Below are positions 43,588 through 53,329 of a stretch of DNA of 64,000 bases, in pieces. Below the pieces are notes generated by a model. The model ran no database searches. It worked only from the letters and a program-made list of their open reading frames with translations, and was not told the DNA's origin. The stretch comes from Gigaspora rosea (Eukaryota; Glomeromycota; Glomeromycetes; Diversisporales; Gigasporaceae). Made by a program: the position numbers and the translations under genes. The stretch lies in contig QKWP01000110.1 of the NCBI GenBank assembly GCA_003550325.1, positions 181,088 through 245,087 of the forward strand, read 5' to 3'. The number at the start of each line of letters is the position of its first letter. Positions within the stretch are counted from its first letter, which is position 1.

Positions 43588-44520
43588 TTACAAATTTTCA
43601 GTAACATTTTCTTCTATTGTTTCCTCATCAAGAAGTGTATTGCTATCACGCATGCACTCGATCAGTGCTTCCCACAGATCTGTTCCAGATTCTTTTATCT
43701 GTTTTCTCCATATGAACTCAGATAAGTAAAATGGTAGATCTTCCTTCTTTCTGTTCCTTACTGGAATCGCGTCTTTTAACACATGCCATGTGGCTTCAAT
43801 GCCATTGGTGTGATAGACTTTGATATCGTTTGTTATTTCATCATATTCCCACATGCTGAACCTGTGTCCGTGATTGACAGCGTGGTGTTGCATTCCTAAT
43901 CTTTCATAGATATTGGTATATCCTTTCCACATGTCCGAATATATTATAGAACCGGGATGGATATACTTCCAGATATAGTAAAGTAAAGTTTTCTGCGATC
44001 AATCATTTATGATTGTCGCAAATATCTTCTTTTGGGGAGTTCTTTCTTTTCCTCCAAATACTCATACGGTTTTATTTTCCTTTGTTTTCCAAAATAGGGA
44101 TTCATCTATTTCAACTATGATATCGGGGCCTCCTATTTTGGTATCCATTTCTTTAATTTCTTGTGTAATCATTTTTCTGTATACACGTGTCTATCGCGTG
44201 ACAGTTGTTTCAGCAAGTCTTGTGAACTTGACTATCGATCCATGACTCATCTTGATAAGCCATAAATATCCTAGTTCAAGTAGCATATTACATGGTAATT
44301 TACTTTTCATGAGCATGGTTCTGTTGTAGATCGATACTTTCTTTCGGCAATTCCTATTTGGGCATTCAAATAGTTCATTCTTAATCTTCATATCTCTTCC
44401 GCATTCGATACATACTAATTCATGTGGTATGATCAGTTTTTCTTTAAGATAGGTTAAACATTCTTCCTTTTCTTCAAAGATTTTCTTTAATCGATAGTAT
44501 GGTGGTACTTGTATTTTCAT
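43588..44520 (-). pseudogene. IS1595/Merlin-type DDE transposase
   Basis: The start lies 5 bases after the RNase H stop. An N-terminal zinc ribbon (Cys37, Cys40, Cys53, Cys58) is followed by EIDESLFW (first Asp, about 44110), VFGGKER, YSDMWKGY (second Asp, about 43934) and VNHGHRF..VYHTNGIEATWHVLK, where the third acid is the Asn or Glu of the HTN.IE motif. PVRNRKKEDLPFYLSEFIWR is the classic ISXO2-like ending. A TAG stands where TV..W is expected, one TGA where VWVFGG is expected and one before SQKTL. The family is cut-and-paste with 8-9 bp duplications. This copy cannot make protein without readthrough. Confidence 0.88.
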
Positions 44521-44525
44521 TTTAT

Positions 44526-45010
44526 TTAAGCTTGATTAACGATTGTCGGTGCTTGGGCCATGCGAACTTCTGGCGGTTTTATAGCTGAATTTTCAGTCTT
44601 AACTTTTTCAGGTACTTCTTTTCCTTTATCTTTTATTCCTATTTTTAGCGTTACAATTTGTTCTCCATTTTCATTGGTACTCATTTGTCTACTGAGCCAA
44701 TCTGCTATATGATTATCCTTTCCTGGAATTCTTTCTACAGTCCAGTGAAAGTCTTGGAGTTTGATTATCCATTTTTGTATGGTATCATTTCGTATCATTT
44801 TTCCAGTTGCGTCAGATATTCCCGTGTTATCGATACGTACTATTATGGGTTTATTTCCAATATAATGTTGCCAACTAGTAAGATAATAGTATATCGCATA
44901 CAGTTCTTTCTGAGTTGAGCCCCATAGTCTTTGAGTAGGTGTGAGAGATTTTGATCCAATTCAATGATACCTTCTTCAGATTTAGTAGGTTCATATTCAG
45001 CTCCTTTAGC
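44526..45010 (-). pseudogene. RNase H C-terminal part of the element pol
   Basis: After a TGA at about 45010 the reading continues in broken frames (HLLKDYGAQLR, VRIDNTGISD) into an open 90-codon frame. WIIKLQDFHWTVERIPGKDN and HIADWLSRQ form the end of a Ty3-type RNase H. A tail of ~45 residues follows, rich in Lys, Glu and Pro. No integrase domain follows; the transposase gene begins at once. Confidence 0.82.
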
Positions 45011-46369
45011 TCATGCTTCTCTAGTTTTATAATGGGCTAAATCGGGGTTAACTTGTTTTAATACTGCGCCAATTCCGTCATTTGATGCGTCAGTTTCTAA
45101 AATTAACTGATAACCTTTCTTTGGGTAAGTTAATGCTATAGCGTTTGTTACTTTTTTAATCAGTAAGTCAAACGCGTCTTGACACTCTTTAGTCCATTCA
45201 AATTGAACATTTTTCTTTAACAAGTTATATATCGGTTGAGCTATTTGTGCAAAGTTCTGAATATATCGCCTGAAATAGTTCATAAATCCAGTAAATCTCC
45301 TTACTCCATTTACATCAGTAGGTGGCTTTAATTTCTCAGCTTCTTTAATTTTGACTTGGTTAGGGTGGATTTTTCCGAATTCTACTAGATGGTTCAAGAT
45401 TAATGTTTTTGTTACCATGAATTCGCATTTGTCTGGTTTCAGACTCATGCCCCCTTTTTCTATGCGATCAAATACCATTTTGATATGGCGAATATGTTCA
45501 TCAATATTATCACTAGCAATCGTTAAATCATCCATATATACATATACGAACGAAAAATCTCTAAATAATTCATACATATATCTCATCATATATGCAGGTG
45601 CTGTTTTCAATCCCATAGGTAGAACATTCCATTCAAATTTTCCTTTGCCGGGAAAAAAAACGGTCGTTTTAGGCTTATCTTCTTCTCTTAGTGTAAATTG
45701 ATGATAAGCCGCAGTAAAATCTAATGTAGAGAATATCTTATGCTGGGCTAATTGTTGTAACATTCTAATTATATTAGGAATTTCATATGGATCATCTTCT
45801 AAGTATTTATTTAATTTAGTGTAGTCAACTGCTACACGATATGATCCATCTTTCTTTTGTATAATCACTAATGGTGAAACCCATACTGCTTTAGATGGTC
45901 TTATAAACTCTTGTCTTCTAAGGTCGTCAAAGAGTTTATTGGCTTGTTCAATTTTATCTTCAGAGTATTGTCTAGGCATTCTGGCTTTATCTCTGAATGG
46001 TATGTCTTTTTCATCACAATTAAGCGTGAGCGTTATAGGTTCAAACATCTTTTGATTGTATGTTGTAGGTTTTTCATGTTTTCTCCGGAATATATTAATA
46101 TATTTCTGGAATATAGGTAATAGTAGGTTCCTATATTGTTCTGTAGTATTTTTTAAGAGTATTTCGAGTCTTTCTTTTTCAGTCTTTTCCTTTTCATTGA
46201 CTTTCATTTCTCCTCGAAATTCTTTATTTTTCTTGGATGTATCGACATCAAATATTTCTTTAACTTTTTCTATATTGCCGATATGGTATCCTTTCGGTAT
46301 TACTACTGTTTTATCTGAATAATTGATCATCCAGATTTTTGAATCATTAATTATTCTGTTTTGTACCAC
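45011..46369 (-). CDS. Ty3-like reverse transcriptase
   Basis: A 452-codon open frame. Residues 1-35 are the end of the pre-RT linker (VVIPKGYHIGNIE). RT motifs are VWVSPLVIIQKKDGSYR at 162-178, STLDFTAAYHQF at 214-225 (Asp217), NVLPMGLKTAPAYM at 248-261 and VYMDD at 277-281, with the YMDD form of the active site. FTGFMNYFRRYIQNFA is the Ty3-type tether, and LILETDASNDGIGAVL starts RNase H. The frame is intact and was probably part of a larger polyprotein: a frameshift near 46600 joins it to the upstream ORF. The Trp in SP-type motif VWVSP is retained here. Confidence 0.93.
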   Translation of the reverse strand: MVQNRIINDSKIWMINYSDKTVVIPKGYHIGNIEKVKEIFDVDTSKKNKEFRGEMKVNEKEKTEKERLEILLKNTTEQYRNLLLPIFQKYINIFRRKHEKPTTYNQKMFEPITLTLNCDEKDIPFRDKARMPRQYSEDKIEQANKLFDDLRRQEFIRPSKAVWVSPLVIIQKKDGSYRVAVDYTKLNKYLEDDPYEIPNIIRMLQQLAQHKIFSTLDFTAAYHQFTLREEDKPKTTVFFPGKGKFEWNVLPMGLKTAPAYMMRYMYELFRDFSFVYVYMDDLTIASDNIDEHIRHIKMVFDRIEKGGMSLKPDKCEFMVTKTLILNHLVEFGKIHPNQVKIKEAEKLKPPTDVNGVRRFTGFMNYFRRYIQNFAQIAQPIYNLLKKNVQFEWTKECQDAFDLLIKKVTNAIALTYPKKGYQLILETDASNDGIGAVLKQVNPDLAHYKTREA

Positions 46370-46968
46370 TATTCCATTTTGAGCGATGTGAAGAGATGTT
46401 TGTATAAGGTAATTGCCTTTTTTAGTTACTTTAACTGGCGTCCATAAATAAGGTTTTAGACTACACTGTTGGTCCGTGCATATTGGTTTTCCTGTACCAA
46501 TATTGGGTATTATATGTTTTTTTATTTCGTTAGGAATATGTGAAAGTTCTTCATGGATAGTGCATTTTCTTCCTTTTTGCGCTATTCTAGGTTGATATTT
46601 TGAGTGTCTTTTATATTAAATATTTCAATGTTATCTATCTTTTTTCCTTTATTTGTTGTATTTTTGTCATCGCCATCATTTCCAAATAAACGTGCTTTTG
46701 TTCCTGGTGATAATGGTTGTAATTTCTTTTGGTGTGGTAAATCTCCATATTGCGTATATTGTTTAGGTAATTGTGTTTTAGGTAATTGATAGTTTCTAGC
46801 ATTATAGGAATCTTGTCTTTTCCTATAAAATTCCTCAGGTACTTCACTACTTGTAGGTGTATTTATTGCTTGATTTTTAATTACATTTTCTCATAATGCA
46901 GATGATGATGCTCTTTTCCTTCCAAATAGCGTTTGTACTGGTGATTTTATCGCATTTGGTACATATGA
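46370..46968 (-). pseudogene. Linker between AP endonuclease ORF and RT
   Basis: After the TGA that ends the 910-codon ORF (at 46969) the same frame continues: SYVPNAIKSPVQTLFGRKRA, one more TGA, then PKTQLPKQYTQYGDL. After a shift near 46600 it reads GRKCTIHEELSHIPNEIKK, TGKPICTDQQCSLKPYLW and GNYLIQTSLHIAQNGIVV into the RT frame. The beta-rich part resembles the segment that precedes RT in Ty3 and caulimovirus-type pol proteins. This continuity suggests one AP endonuclease-RT-RNase H polyprotein in the ancestor. Confidence 0.7.
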
Positions 46969-49701
46969 TCACCATCCTTTGGATTGAGTTACTTCTTGTT
47001 GTGTTGTAACAAGTTCATCAGGTTGTGCATCAATCATTTCTTCATCTTGTTGGATTTCAGGTAACCCTTCATTACTCATACTTGAGTAATCTATTGGTTT
47101 AGATATATCAGGTATTTCTCGAATTAGACTTGGTCTAGATTCATAGTCATATCGGTTTACCGTGGGTACTGGTATATCTCCAGTTTTCATTTCTTGATAA
47201 TCATCCCAATGATTATTATACGTGGTATCTACATAATCTGGGCTATATTGATATGTAACTGGTGATTGGTATGGACTTGGTAAGTTTAATGCCGATATAT
47301 TACTATCAATTCGTCTAGTTCTTGTTTTTATTTGGGAAGTACTAGCCTGCTCTGATTGTGCCTCTTTTAAAAACTTTTCATTTAATTTAGTATTTTGTTC
47401 ATTATACTGATCTTGAAAATAATTGTCTTCATGTTCACTTTTATTATCACTTTCTTTTGATAATATCGGTTGAAACTTAGTTGTAATGTGTTTCACAATT
47501 TCTTCATCTAATGTTTCTATTTCTAATTCAGGTACTTCTGTTTGTAGGTTACTTATTACTTCCTTTTTTATTGATTCGGGGCTTTCTTCTCGTGCCCATT
47601 CCATTAGGAAGGTCATATATTTTTGATTAGCTTTGGTTCTAATTTTTTCATCTTTATCTGCTTCAGATATTGCTAATAGTTGTTGTGTAATTATTATCTT
47701 TTCAGGTCGCGTTTTCTTTTTAAATTCTTCTGTTGATGTATCGAGTGCTTCTTTAGCTTTCCCTCGATATTTTCTTTCTTGTTCTTCAATTTCAGTTTTG
47801 TAATAAGTTTTACTTTCTTCGTTTTGGTCATTCCAATAGTTTATAAACTTGTAAACTCGTTGCTTATCTGTTATACTTGGATCATTATATATTTCTTGTG
47901 GTACTGTTTTAATTTCTTTTATAGTGTCCACAAATCTTTTAGCTTCTCCAGCTGTCATATTATTTACATTATCGAATCTCATTTCGATATCTGTAAGATC
48001 TCTTGCCAGATCTTGGATATCTCGCAGAAATTCTTCTGACTGATTATTTTCAATTTCTGCTTTTATTTCTTCTGTATTCCTTTTGATGCTGTTCATCATG
48101 CCTCCTAAAGTAGGTGTTTTAGGTGTTTTGGGTGTTCTCGGAGGTGTTTTATTTACTTTATCTGCTATTTTATTAGATAGTTGATTAATTCGGTATTGCA
48201 TTTGTCCAAGTTTTTCAGTTTGCATCTGTTTAGCTTCTTTATCACGTTTCTTGTCGTGATATTTTTCTTGGTTTTCTAATGTAAGTCTTTCCATTGTTTC
48301 TGTTAAGTAGGCTACTGATTCTGTAAATCCTACTGGTCCAGTTACTAGTGTTTCTTCATTTATAATGATATCTTGTGGTGTAAGCATATATTTCATTCCT
48401 TTTGTTGGATCCCATTTATCTAGGTCTTTTAACCTTTGTTGTAATGTTTTGTCTAGTTCTCTGTCCGATGTTATCATATCGCTAGCGTAATATCTTAATA
48501 TTTTTATTTCATTGACTTGTTCTTTTAAGTCAAATTCTGTTTTTCTTGGTGTTTCGACTACTGCTTTACTAGCATACTTTACTATTGTTTCAAATATCCT
48601 TTGTGGTAATTGTCCATACATTATATGTGCGTGCACATCTTGTCCACTTCCGAATATTGTTGGTTTAATCGTGCGGCCGTCTCTTAATGTGCGTTGTTTT
48701 GTCACATTATTTAAGTGGAACAACTTGATTTCATTTCCATATTTGCGAAGTACTTCTTCATATTCTTCTAGAGTTTTTCCAACTCCTGCTACAAAATAGT
48801 GTTGAGTATCGAAACATATTTTCAATCTATCCATCGGATTATTATTGTTTTGATAATCTTTCTTGTATCGGAATTCGTTCCGTATACTACTCCGTATTTC
48901 ATCCAATTCTTGGATAGTTGCACCATAACATTTACTAGACGCTGAGTTTTCTAATAGTATTATTATGTCAGTGTTCTTTGTTCTTTTAAGTATTTCCTCG
49001 AGGTTTTGTTTAACTTCATCCTTATTTCTATCTTTGGATGTTCCAATATGTAATACATAATATTTGGATCCTATGTTATATGCTCTTTGTATTTCTTCTG
49101 AAATACGTTCTGTTTTCCAGTTTACCTTACCATTTGACTGCATGAGTTTATCACTTATGGATAATCCCATTGATGCATGTATAACTATTTCTAGCTGTGC
49201 TAATTTGTTGCCTTCAATAATTCTAATGTCATTTTGCACATCAGCATTTCCTGTATGTAATGCAATCCATTTGGTCATCATATCATTTTCCTTCTGATAT
49301 GGTTCTTTATATTGTAAGAACGTTTGGATCAGGTTGCTGCCTGTTTGGATAACTGCTTCAACAATTTCATGCCAGGTTCCATTACATGTGAGGCCTATTT
49401 GTTTCTTTCGTTGTTTGTTTTTCATGCATTGTTCATAGAATATACGTAATGCCTCATTGTTAATGTGAGCCTGACTGAAATGTTTATATGGTTCTCGTTT
49501 TGGTTCAGTGAACTTATAGTTTTGGTTCAGTTCTTTTTGTTTATAATTCAAACAGGAAGTATTTTGATTCTTTTCCAGAGAAGGTTCTTTAAAGTATTTG
49601 GCTAGTGTGGGGTCGAAGGGTAAATATTTTGTGACGTCCTGTCGTTTATACAAAATATTGCCCTTTTCCTCTTGGTATTGTGGTCGTTTAGTTGTTTTCA
49701 T
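46969..49701 (-). CDS. 910-residue ORF with endonuclease IV-type AP endonuclease domain
   Basis: Residues ~100-390 form a TIM-barrel AP endonuclease of the endonuclease IV (Nfo/Apn1) class. All nine zinc ligands of that family can be assigned: His175 (VIHAS), His218 (VLHIG), Glu251 (ILLEN), Asp298 and His301 (CFDTQH), His329 (FHLNN), Asp355 and His357 (GQDVHAH) and Glu383 (VVETP). The enzyme class cuts DNA 5' of abasic sites and removes blocked 3' ends. Residues ~470-780 are strongly charged and helical, probably coiled coil. The end is Pro/Tyr-rich. The frame is open upstream of the Met towards the protease, so it may be a polyprotein segment. It is the longest intact frame of the window. 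Confidence 0.88.
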   Translation of the reverse strand: MKTTKRPQYQEEKGNILYKRQDVTKYLPFDPTLAKYFKEPSLEKNQNTSCLNYKQKELNQNYKFTEPKREPYKHFSQAHINNEALRIFYEQCMKNKQRKKQIGLTCNGTWHEIVEAVIQTGSNLIQTFLQYKEPYQKENDMMTKWIALHTGNADVQNDIRIIEGNKLAQLEIVIHASMGLSISDKLMQSNGKVNWKTERISEEIQRAYNIGSKYYVLHIGTSKDRNKDEVKQNLEEILKRTKNTDIIILLENSASSKCYGATIQELDEIRSSIRNEFRYKKDYQNNNNPMDRLKICFDTQHYFVAGVGKTLEEYEEVLRKYGNEIKLFHLNNVTKQRTLRDGRTIKPTIFGSGQDVHAHIMYGQLPQRIFETIVKYASKAVVETPRKTEFDLKEQVNEIKILRYYASDMITSDRELDKTLQQRLKDLDKWDPTKGMKYMLTPQDIIINEETLVTGPVGFTESVAYLTETMERLTLENQEKYHDKKRDKEAKQMQTEKLGQMQYRINQLSNKIADKVNKTPPRTPKTPKTPTLGGMMNSIKRNTEEIKAEIENNQSEEFLRDIQDLARDLTDIEMRFDNVNNMTAGEAKRFVDTIKEIKTVPQEIYNDPSITDKQRVYKFINYWNDQNEESKTYYKTEIEEQERKYRGKAKEALDTSTEEFKKKTRPEKIIITQQLLAISEADKDEKIRTKANQKYMTFLMEWAREESPESIKKEVISNLQTEVPELEIETLDEEIVKHITTKFQPILSKESDNKSEHEDNYFQDQYNEQNTKLNEKFLKEAQSEQASTSQIKTRTRRIDSNISALNLPSPYQSPVTYQYSPDYVDTTYNNHWDDYQEMKTGDIPVPTVNRYDYESRPSLIREIPDISKPIDYSSMSNEGLPEIQQDEEMIDAQPDELVTTQQEVTQSKGW

Positions 49702-49781
49702 AATATTGGGCGCCTTTTTCTCTTGTTTGCTCTGATAACCATAATGAGGCTCAGAGACAGATCGGTGAGAAATGGGCTCAT

Positions 49782-50260
49782 TTAGTCCATGGATTCCTTC
49801 ATAACCAGAAAGGTATAACGCCCTCCAGTCCTATAGAATGAGTTGCCGTAACTGTTTGCTCGACTATTTAAGGTTCTTTGGTTTAACACAGGTTTTTTAT
49901 TGATTTTGATGATTTGGTTTTTAAAGTCTTTAGTGATACCGAGTTCTGATTGTGTTTTGTTGCTAAGGAGAATATATTTAGATTGGGTTTTTAGTACGTC
50001 CATTTTTACATTTGGTGTAAAATATTCATTGATTTTGAGATTTACTAGCATTTTGCCTAGTATTTGTACGTTGCTTCCAACTGCTTCTGCGGTTGCTGGT
50101 TTTTCTATTATATTATGCATTCCTAGTGCTTTTGCATGGTTTATGCCCATAATTGTATTAGTGCTTCCTTCATCTAGTTTGAATTCCATAGGTATATTAT
50201 TTACTAATGCTACAAAGTAAAAGCCTTTTGCTCCTTTAGGTTTTCTTTTATTGATACGTG
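49782..50260 (-). pseudogene. Retropepsin-like protease segment
   Basis: The reading FYFVALVNNIPMEFKLDEGS followed by TNTIMG matches the strand-Asp-strand start of a retroviral-type aspartic protease. The catalytic triplet is DEG instead of DSG or DTG, which is unusual and may be inactivating. ILGKMLVNLKINEYF and KYILLSNKTQSELGI fit the second half, with ILLSNK in place of the usual LLG.D. The position between the Gag-like zinc knuckles and pol supports the call. The start chosen by the open frame (50189) is internal. Confidence 0.62.
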
Positions 50261-50479
50261 TGTGAGGTGGAAAATATAATTTTGAATATTCATTGGCAGA
50301 GTATAGATAGTTTTGAAGAGTAGGTCCTTTATTTAATGATTTGTTATATTGATATGATTCCTTACATTTGTTAATATTACATACATATTTGTGCTTAGAA
50401 TATTTATGATGATTATACTCTGTGCTACAACCAGTGTAGTTATCAGAGAGTGATTCCTAAGTAGCATGCAGGCTCTCTT

Positions 50480-52260
50480 CTAAAAATATTGAGCTTCTTC
50501 GTTTTCACTATGTTCTGGAATTTCAAGGTTAGATGCTTCTTTTTTATGGTAGTCGTTTGTACTTGCAAGGTAGGCTTGTTTAGCTTTGAGATATTCCTGA
50601 TATCCTTGGTATTCGTCGAAGTCTTTATTATCAATTGCTTCAGCGTTATAGATTTGTCTATTTTTTCTTGGGTTATTTCTGTAGTTTTTATAATTTTTAT
50701 AATTTGATTGTTGAGTTCGTCCTTGCCATCCTCTTTGTTTTTGAGCGTAATGGATCATAGGGTCTTCTACTTCAAATTCTTTTCTATGAGCGTAGCAGTC
50801 TGCAGTATTATGAGAATATGTCCTGCAATTCTCACAGAATTTAGATTTATCTCTTCTAGGATATCTTCCTTGTCCGAATGTTGCTTGTTCAGGTTTGGTA
50901 TTTTCTTTAAGAGCTTTATTCTTTTCTCTTTCGAACTTCTTAGCTTTTGCTGCCATCATTTTTGCAAATGCATCTCCTTTCTCTTTCTTAGTATATTCTT
51001 TGGTTGTAGTTTCAGGTCTTTCTTTCTTGGTCTTCCTGGTTTACCTTGGGTAAATGCCTTAGTAAATTTTTGTTTAGATTCTTCTTCCTTAGTCTTAGGT
51101 TTTCCATATCTTTTTCCCTTTCCTCGATTGTAGAATTGGTTGAATCCTTTGAATTTTTCTTTGTCTGGGCAATCTTTCATATAATGGCCTTTTTTTCCGC
51201 ATGAAAAGCATTTTCCGTCATGGATATTGAATACAATATATTCTCTTGGTTTTCCTTTAGTTTTCTTGTCAGAGAATTGTATTTCTTTATTTTTATAAAA
51301 ATATGCTGTAGATTTTTGTTGTTTTCATAGTGTTGTTCCTATGCTACTTTCTTTGTAATAGGTGTATGTTCTTTTTAATGCAGCCCAAAAGGTTTCTTCA
51401 TTATTGATGTTTGCATCAAATAAATTCATCATGGCCCAATAGTTTTCATCTGGGTGTCTTTATCCTGATTGAGGTATCATTCCTTGTAAGAGTAATTGTA
51501 GACCTTGGTTATATTCTTGGATATATCCTGCATTGTCTTTTTGTTGATTATAGATCATTATAAAGTTTTCATCTTCTCTTTTTGCAATATTGTAGTCTGG
51601 TAAGAATCGTAAAGTTGTGAAGCTTGCTTGTAATTCTTTTACTGTTCCACTTGTTATATATAGTTTATCCATGTATAGTCTAAATGATAGTTGTTTAGAT
51701 CTTCTTGGGTTTGCTATAGCGCTGTAATCGGCTGTGAATATGTCTTGTCCTGGTTTTGCGTTTGCTCCTCCGTCTGTTGCGGTTACTGTATAGTTTAATA
51801 ATCTTGGGAAGTTATTTGGATTTAACAATGCTGTTACTGGAGCAGCATTATTTTGATTCCAATTTGATTCCCAGTTTTCTGCTGATACTCTATTTCCGTT
51901 TCTAAAGTCTCTTGGGAACCAACATACGTATCTGTCAATATGTCTCATTGCATCTTGGTATGCATTTCTAGTAAAGCATTGGGTTATTGTTTTTGTAATT
52001 AATTGTCATATAAAGAATACGTTATACGCTCCATCATTATTTGCTGCTATGGCGTTATTTGCAATTAAAGTGTATCCTGTTGTTTTGTGGTTTCCTGTAT
52101 AAAATCCAAATGTTAACAAAGTGATTGGTATATACGCTTGGATCTTCTTTTCAAATTCATTACTCCATTCAAGCCAGTTTGTTCCATTCATCATTTTTCC
52201 TCCTATTAAATTGAGTAGGTTAAGGTTAGTGATATCAGTGTATTCAATTGTTGCTACCAT
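50480..52260 (-). pseudogene. Gag-like protein with two CCHC knuckles
   Basis: The start is MVATIEYTDITNLNLL at 52260. The first ~270 codons, in two open pieces (52006-52260 and 51460-51948), are capsid-like in position and composition: NWLEWSNEFEKKIQAY, IDRYVCWFPRDF, KELQASFTTLRFLPDY and QGLQLLLQGMIPQ. A nucleocapsid-like part follows: CFSCGKKGHYMKDC (about 51170-51215), a Lys-rich stretch, and CENCRTYSHNTADC (about 50820), both CX2CX4HX4C. Stops and a frameshift near 51010 break the frame. A Gag role is inferred from order (before protease and RT) and knuckles; the capsid fold was not shown. Confidence 0.72.
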
Positions 52261-52262
52261 TT

Positions 52263-52650
52263 CTTCTTTATTGAGTTATAATAGGTTTGATACTTGCAAA
52301 TAGACAATATCGTATGTAATTTTCGATGTCTTGTTTTCCTATTTGTAATCCTTTTCTAATGATTTCAGGTTTTTGTAATATATGTCCGTATTTGATATAG
52401 GAGAGTATGTCTTGTTTTAGGAAATCTTTTTTTCTTAAGTCTCCGTTGTTTCTGAAGTATATTTTATCTAAAGCGTTTAATGATTGTCCAATTTTTGATG
52501 GTATATCTTTAGTCAGTATAGGGAATTCGTGTATAGGTTGTTCAAAGTATGCTCTAAATCCGTTGTAGTAATATAGGTATTGTCAAGTATGGTCTGGGTG
52601 AAATGGATATTTGTATTTCCACTTTTCTACTTCAATATAGGATAATTTTT
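52263..52650 (-). pseudogene. Unknown ORF upstream of Gag-like gene
   Basis: A ~130-codon reading, ERYKKLSYIEVEKWKYKYPF, a TGA, then YYNGFRAYFEQPIHEFPI and KKDFLKQDILSYIKYGHIL, ending in TAA just before the Gag-like start. The TGA lies where an Arg or Trp would suit. No in-frame Met occurs near the beginning, so the 5' end may be frameshifted from the ATGAAC that overlaps the preceding stop. No family is recognised. Confidence 0.5.
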
Positions 52651-52658
52651 TATAGCGT

Positions 52659-52982
52659 TCATTCACTTATTTTGTATTTTGTTTCTGTCAATTTTATTAA
52701 TTCTTCTAGGTTTTGTTTATAGGCTTTGGCTATTTCTTTAATATATTTGTTATCTTCTTCTTTTCGTATTGAATAGATGATATAAGCTTGTATTATATCA
52801 TTTTGTGCAGGTTTCCTATTATCAATTATTATTTTAGATTTCTGATATAGCTCTTCGTCGTGTTTGTCTAATGGTTTGTATTTAGGTTTTTCTTTTGGTA
52901 GTCTTTTCTCTAAATCTGCAAGTAGTTCGTCAGCAGTGTTATATGTTTCACTTGTAGATGTTTCGTCGTTTTCGCAACTCAT
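52659..52982 (-). CDS. Unknown charged small protein
   Basis: An intact 107-codon ORF that begins by a TAATG overlap with the membrane-protein ORF before it. The product is hydrophilic and helical: acidic at the N-terminus and Lys-rich later (LADLEKRLPKEKPKYKPLDK, IRKEEDNKYIKEIAKAYKQ). It has no signal peptide, zinc site or known motif. Its stop lies within ATGAAC, the possible start of the next ORF. Confidence 0.65.
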   Translation of the reverse strand: MSCENDETSTSETYNTADELLADLEKRLPKEKPKYKPLDKHDEELYQKSKIIIDNRKPAQNDIIQAYIIYSIRKEEDNKYIKEIAKAYKQNLEELIKLTETKYKISE

Positions 52983-53329
52983 TAATTAGGTGAGATTGTA
53001 GCGTTTAATGCAGTTGCTAGTCTTTCTGCGTGGTCAAGATGATTATTTGCTATCTTGAGCTTCTTTCCTAATCTGTGTCTATAGTTTATGAATACTATTA
53101 TTGCTATTGCAAATATTAGTAGTGCTATAGATACTATGTCTTGGGTAATAACATTGGTATCGTTTACGTAGCTTGGTGTTATTGTAGCTATTACTTCTGA
53201 GTTAATTGTAGTTGTTATTGTAGTAGTTACTGTATTGTTCGCGAGTACTGTAGTATATATAGGCGTTGGTGTTATTGTTATGAATATGGTTGTGGTAGGT
53301 ATCGTGAGTGTGAGGAATTGTACACTCAT
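52982..53329 (-). CDS. Small Thr-rich single-pass membrane protein
   Basis: A 115-codon ORF starting directly after the TAA of the previous one (TAAATG). Residues ~1-75 are very rich in Thr, Ile and Val with NNT and NDT glycosylation-like sites. One membrane segment lies at about 67-82 (IVSIALLIFAIAIIVFI), and a basic, helical cytoplasmic tail of ~30 residues follows. The layout is that of a type I or III surface protein. It ends at TAATG with the next ORF. Confidence 0.68.
   Translation of the reverse strand: MSVQFLTLTIPTTTIFITITPTPIYTTVLANNTVTTTITTTINSEVIATITPSYVNDTNVITQDIVSIALLIFAIAIIVFINYRHRLGKKLKIANNHLDHAERLATALNATISPN

Noticed and set aside
15985..52650. UGA read as Trp (alternative code) to explain TGA at conserved Trp positions
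   Set aside because: Conserved Trp is also replaced by TAG, other TGAs suit Arg, and long open frames (integrase, AP endonuclease) use only TGG for Trp. An AT-rich genome with UGA=Trp should use TGA mostly. Mutation is the simpler reading.
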